DNA of 8,426 nt. It comes from an uncultured Eubacteriales bacterium (GTDB taxonomy: Bacteria > Bacillota > Clostridia > UMGS1810). The translations under genes and the position numbers were made by a program. Positions 6,453 through 8,426 of the stretch are shown piece by piece. The stretch lies in contig CABUQL010000038.1 of NCBI GenBank assembly GCA_902493665.1, forward strand, positions 1-8,426. The letters are read 5' to 3'. The notes beneath the pieces are model-generated. The model did not search any database. It was not told the DNA's origin and saw only the letters and a program-made list of their open reading frames with translations. The first letter of the stretch is position 1. Each line of letters opens with the position of its first letter.

Positions 6453-6566
6453 GAGCATTTTGACAAATTTTCCTTTATAAACCATATTGGGTTTTGGCTT
6501 CTAGTGCCTTGCCGACGGGGACTTAGGGAGTCGAGTCAAACCCGATGTACCTCCGATTTGTTAAAT

Positions 6567-8027
6567 TTACTTTTCCGTTTTGTCAGCTGCCAAAAGGCGT
6601 TTTTTGCGGTCTATCATTTCATCTATGCGGTTTATATACTCGGAAACTTCTTTGACGTTGAAAACCCTTTCTATGCTTTCATCGCTCACAAGCTTTGTTG
6701 AACCTCCTGCGCCGAGAGATACAATTGTCTGAACCTCCTGCATAATGTAAATGTTGTAATAACACTCGCAGCCGGGATTGCAAAACCCTATGTTTTCAAG
6801 ATTTCCGGCCATGTTTTTCTGTCTGTACATATAATACGGCACTTTGCCCGATTTCTCCATTTCGGACACTGCGTAATCTATCATATCCGAAGCGTAAGTG
6901 TTTTTCGTAATTTCATCTCTTCTGAACATCTCGTCAAGGTATGAGCCGTGCTTTACGCAAAGCGAATGAACCGTTATACTGTCGGGATTTAAAGACGAAA
7001 CCGTGTCTAAAGAATATTTAAAATCCGAAAGTGTTTCTTTTGGAAGTCCCGCAATTAAATCCATATTAATGTGCGAAAAGCCGATTTTTCTTGCAAGCTT
7101 AAATTTTTCGGTTATGTCGTTTGCACTGTGGCGTCTGCCTATGATTTTCAGCGTTTTGTCGTTCATTGTCTGCGGATTTATGCTGATTCTGGTTACGCCG
7201 TTTTCTTTTAATGCCAAAAGTTTTTCTTCGTCAATCGTGTCAGGTCTTCCTGCTTCAACCGTAAATTCCGTTATTTTTGACAGGTCAAATTCGCTTTTCA
7301 GCTTTTTTATAAGACTTGATATAAGCTCTGCCGAAAGCGTTGTGGGTGTTCCGCCGCCGATGTAAACCGTTTCTATTTCATAGTCTTTTACGATTTTTGC
7401 CGTTTCTTCTATTTCCTTAAAAAGCGCCTTGATGTACGGGTCAAAAAGCTTTGCCGCATGTGCAACCGACTGCGATATAAACGAGCAGTAAAGGCATCTT
7501 GTGGGACAAAACGGAATTGAAACGTATAAGCTTATTTTGTCTTTTTTGAGATTTTTAATAATGCGTCTTTCGTTTTTTGCAACTTCTTTGACAAGCTTTA
7601 TTTTTCTGTCCGATACAAGATAATCTTCTTTTAAAATTTTTGATATTTCATCATCGGTTTTTCCGCCATCGTACATTGCGCAGACATTTTTTGACGGTCT
7701 TATGCCCGTTAAAATGCCCCATGGCGGATTTAAGTCTTTGCCGTATGCTTTTTCAAATGCCTTGAAAATGCAGTATTTGACATCCGGTTTTTTAAATTCG
7801 TTATTTTCAATTTGGTATTCGTATTTTTTTGTGTCTTTGCCGCCTAAGGCTAAATAAAGCTCGGCTTTATAAAAATATTTTCCGCATTTTTCACTTGAAA
7901 AAATGTTTATGCTCTTGTTTTCATTTAACGGATTTTCAGAAAATTCAAGTTTATCCTGCGGAAAATAAAGCTGAAGCATATCGCTTACGGCATATTTTTT
8001 ATCTGTGTTTTCCAAATATACTTTCAT
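6567..8027 (-). CDS. hemZ: HemZ-type radical SAM protein (coproporphyrinogen dehydrogenase family)
   Basis: A cytoplasmic radical SAM enzyme of the HemN/HemW/HemZ group, 486 aa, the normal length for HemZ. The N-terminal ~165 residues form the HemZ-specific region with PPWGILTGIRPSK at 101-113. The radical SAM core follows: CPTRCLYC with iron-sulfur ligands C174, C178 and C181, then the SAM-binding GGGTPT at 224-229, EFTVEAGRPD at 254-263 and ISINPQT at 281-287. The C-terminal part has the HemZ signature YRQKNMAGNLENIGF at 401-415, two nearby cysteine positions in CNPGCEC, and LGAGGSTK at 438-445. In Bacillus the family is linked to oxygen-independent coproporphyrinogen III oxidation, but many heme-free Clostridia keep it, so its role here is uncertain. 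The ATG is 4 nt after the stop of the hydrolase gene; GAGTGG inside the end of that gene, 7 nt before the ATG, is a likely weak ribosome site. Co-transcription is expected. Confidence 0.92.
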   Translation of the reverse strand: MKVYLENTDKKYAVSDMLQLYFPQDKLEFSENPLNENKSINIFSSEKCGKYFYKAELYLALGGKDTKKYEYQIENNEFKKPDVKYCIFKAFEKAYGKDLNPPWGILTGIRPSKNVCAMYDGGKTDDEISKILKEDYLVSDRKIKLVKEVAKNERRIIKNLKKDKISLYVSIPFCPTRCLYCSFISQSVAHAAKLFDPYIKALFKEIEETAKIVKDYEIETVYIGGGTPTTLSAELISSLIKKLKSEFDLSKITEFTVEAGRPDTIDEEKLLALKENGVTRISINPQTMNDKTLKIIGRRHSANDITEKFKLARKIGFSHINMDLIAGLPKETLSDFKYSLDTVSSLNPDSITVHSLCVKHGSYLDEMFRRDEITKNTYASDMIDYAVSEMEKSGKVPYYMYRQKNMAGNLENIGFCNPGCECYYNIYIMQEVQTIVSLGAGGSTKLVSDESIERVFNVKEVSEYINRIDEMIDRKKRLLAADKTEK

Positions 8028-8031
8028 ATGT

Positions 8032-8426
8032 TTACCACTCTAAAAAAGGATTGTTTTTGCGCTCAAAGCCGATAGTTGTTGCGTCTCCGTGACCTGGATA
8101 AACAGTGATATTATCGTCAAGCGTCATAAGTTTTGTGTGAACACTGTGAAGCTCGGCTTCGAAATCTCCGCCGTAGTGGTCAACTTTTCCGACAGACATA
8201 TAAAAAAGTGTGTCGCCCGAAAAAAGCATATTATCAATAAGTATGCACATTCCGCCGATTGTATGACCCGGTGTATGGATAAATTTAAATGTGTGGTTAT
8301 CGAGCGTGAGCACATCGCCGTCGGAAACGGTAATATCTGCCTTTGATACGGGGCACGGCTTTTTAAAATAGTCGGCAAGATTTTTGTCGCCGTCGTTTAG
8401 CGCCTCTTCATCGGGTTTTCCTATAA
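8032..8426 (-). CDS. MBL-fold metallo-hydrolase (glyoxalase II-like), 5'-truncated by window edge
   Basis: The last 130 residues of a small metallo-beta-lactamase-fold hydrolase of the YcbL/glyoxalase II-like group, which commonly hydrolyses thioesters; its substrate here is unknown. The frame is open to the right edge, so an apparent GTG start at 8313 is internal. Numbering from the first full codon: HTPGHT at 50-55 (zinc ligand H54), SGDTLF at 69-74 (metal-bridging D71), YPGHGDATTIG at 109-119 (H112), and the usual NPFL ending. The HxHxDH zinc motif should lie just outside the window. SVGKVD stands where relatives mostly have SIGRTD, a conservative change. The gene directly precedes hemZ, a pairing common in Clostridia where a relA-dtd-hydrolase-hemZ-hisS order is frequent. 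Confidence 0.88.
   Translation of the reverse strand, partial: IGKPDEEALNDGDKNLADYFKKPCPVSKADITVSDGDVLTLDNHTFKFIHTPGHTIGGMCILIDNMLFSGDTLFYMSVGKVDHYGGDFEAELHSVHTKLMTLDDNITVYPGHGDATTIGFERKNNPFLEW

Larger units (their letters stand above)
6237..6566 (-). repeat. Non-coding repeat-like element between hemZ and the kinase gene
   Basis: This is the main gene-free stretch of the window (6137-6566). Its two ends are diverged direct copies: 6242-6291 and 6504-6566 both contain CTTG-x-C, a GACTTA core and ATG..CCTC..ATTTGTTAAAT, the last 11 bp identical (6281-6291 and 6556-6566). The left copy is about 13 nt shorter. GGCACTAGA at 6249-6257 recurs inverted at 6500-6508. CCTCTAATTT (6275-6284) recurs inverted at 6372-6381, and AGGAAAATTT occurs twice on the - strand. 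Inside are two perfect hairpins (6318-6336 and 6432-6452). The right edge touches the hemZ stop codon. It could be a dispersed intergenic repeat, a miniature mobile element remnant or a structured RNA; copy number elsewhere in the genome is unknown. Confidence 0.5.

Noticed and set aside
6441..6701. 86-codon + strand open frame running from the intergenic element into the 3' end of hemZ
   Set aside because: It is antisense to well-supported hemZ coding sequence for half its length, has no ribosome site, and its product resembles no family I know.
7003..7365. 120-codon + strand open frame inside hemZ
   Set aside because: It lies fully antisense to the radical SAM core, which carries all expected motifs, and has no ribosome site of its own.
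8089..8378. Overlapping open frames on both strands within the MBL hydrolase gene
   Set aside because: They are out of frame with a coding sequence that carries all expected hydrolase motifs.

Overview
The window looks like a piece of chromosome from an anaerobic, fibre-degrading member of the Clostridia (Bacillota), probably an uncultured gut, rumen or digester lineage. The evidence is AT-rich DNA with AAGGAG-type ribosome sites, U-tailed terminators, copper-amine-oxidase-like surface modules joined to a GH10 xylanase, and a metallo-hydrolase/hemZ pair of the kind common in Clostridia. No species can be named from the sequence alone.

Left half, + strand (1-5116): two independent units for extracellular polysaccharide work. 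The first is the C-terminal 914 residues of a large multidomain GH10 glycosidase; its signal peptide and start lie off the left edge. It ends at a strong terminator (2771-2808). The second has its own promoter region with two candidate sigma-A promoters. It encodes a 682-residue secreted protein with a clear signal peptide, three tandem carbohydrate-binding-like beta-sandwich modules and a small C-terminal module, but no recognisable catalytic domain. It ends at another strong terminator (5084-5116). The inference is that both act outside the cell on plant cell-wall polysaccharide, one cutting and one binding.

Right half, - strand (5150-8426): housekeeping-type genes, convergent with the left half. 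In transcription order they are an MBL-fold hydrolase (start off the right edge), then hemZ (radical SAM, 4 nt downstream), then a 430-nt gene-free interval, then a P-loop nucleoside kinase of the uridine kinase family. The kinase appears to lack the N-terminal TGS/SAD half found in many clostridial relatives, and is best started at a TTG with a near-perfect Shine-Dalgarno sequence.

The most unusual part is the interval 6137-6566. It holds two diverged copies of a ~50-60 nt sequence in direct orientation, two perfect small hairpins, a 9-bp inverted repeat near its outer edges, and three phased AATTGTGCAA motifs just before the kinase gene. A related motif, ATTTAACAAAT plus a purine-rich tail, recurs next to gene ends elsewhere in the window. 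This may be a dispersed intergenic repeat or a structured RNA/regulatory element. No convincing new multi-gene system, CRISPR array, tRNA or rRNA was seen.
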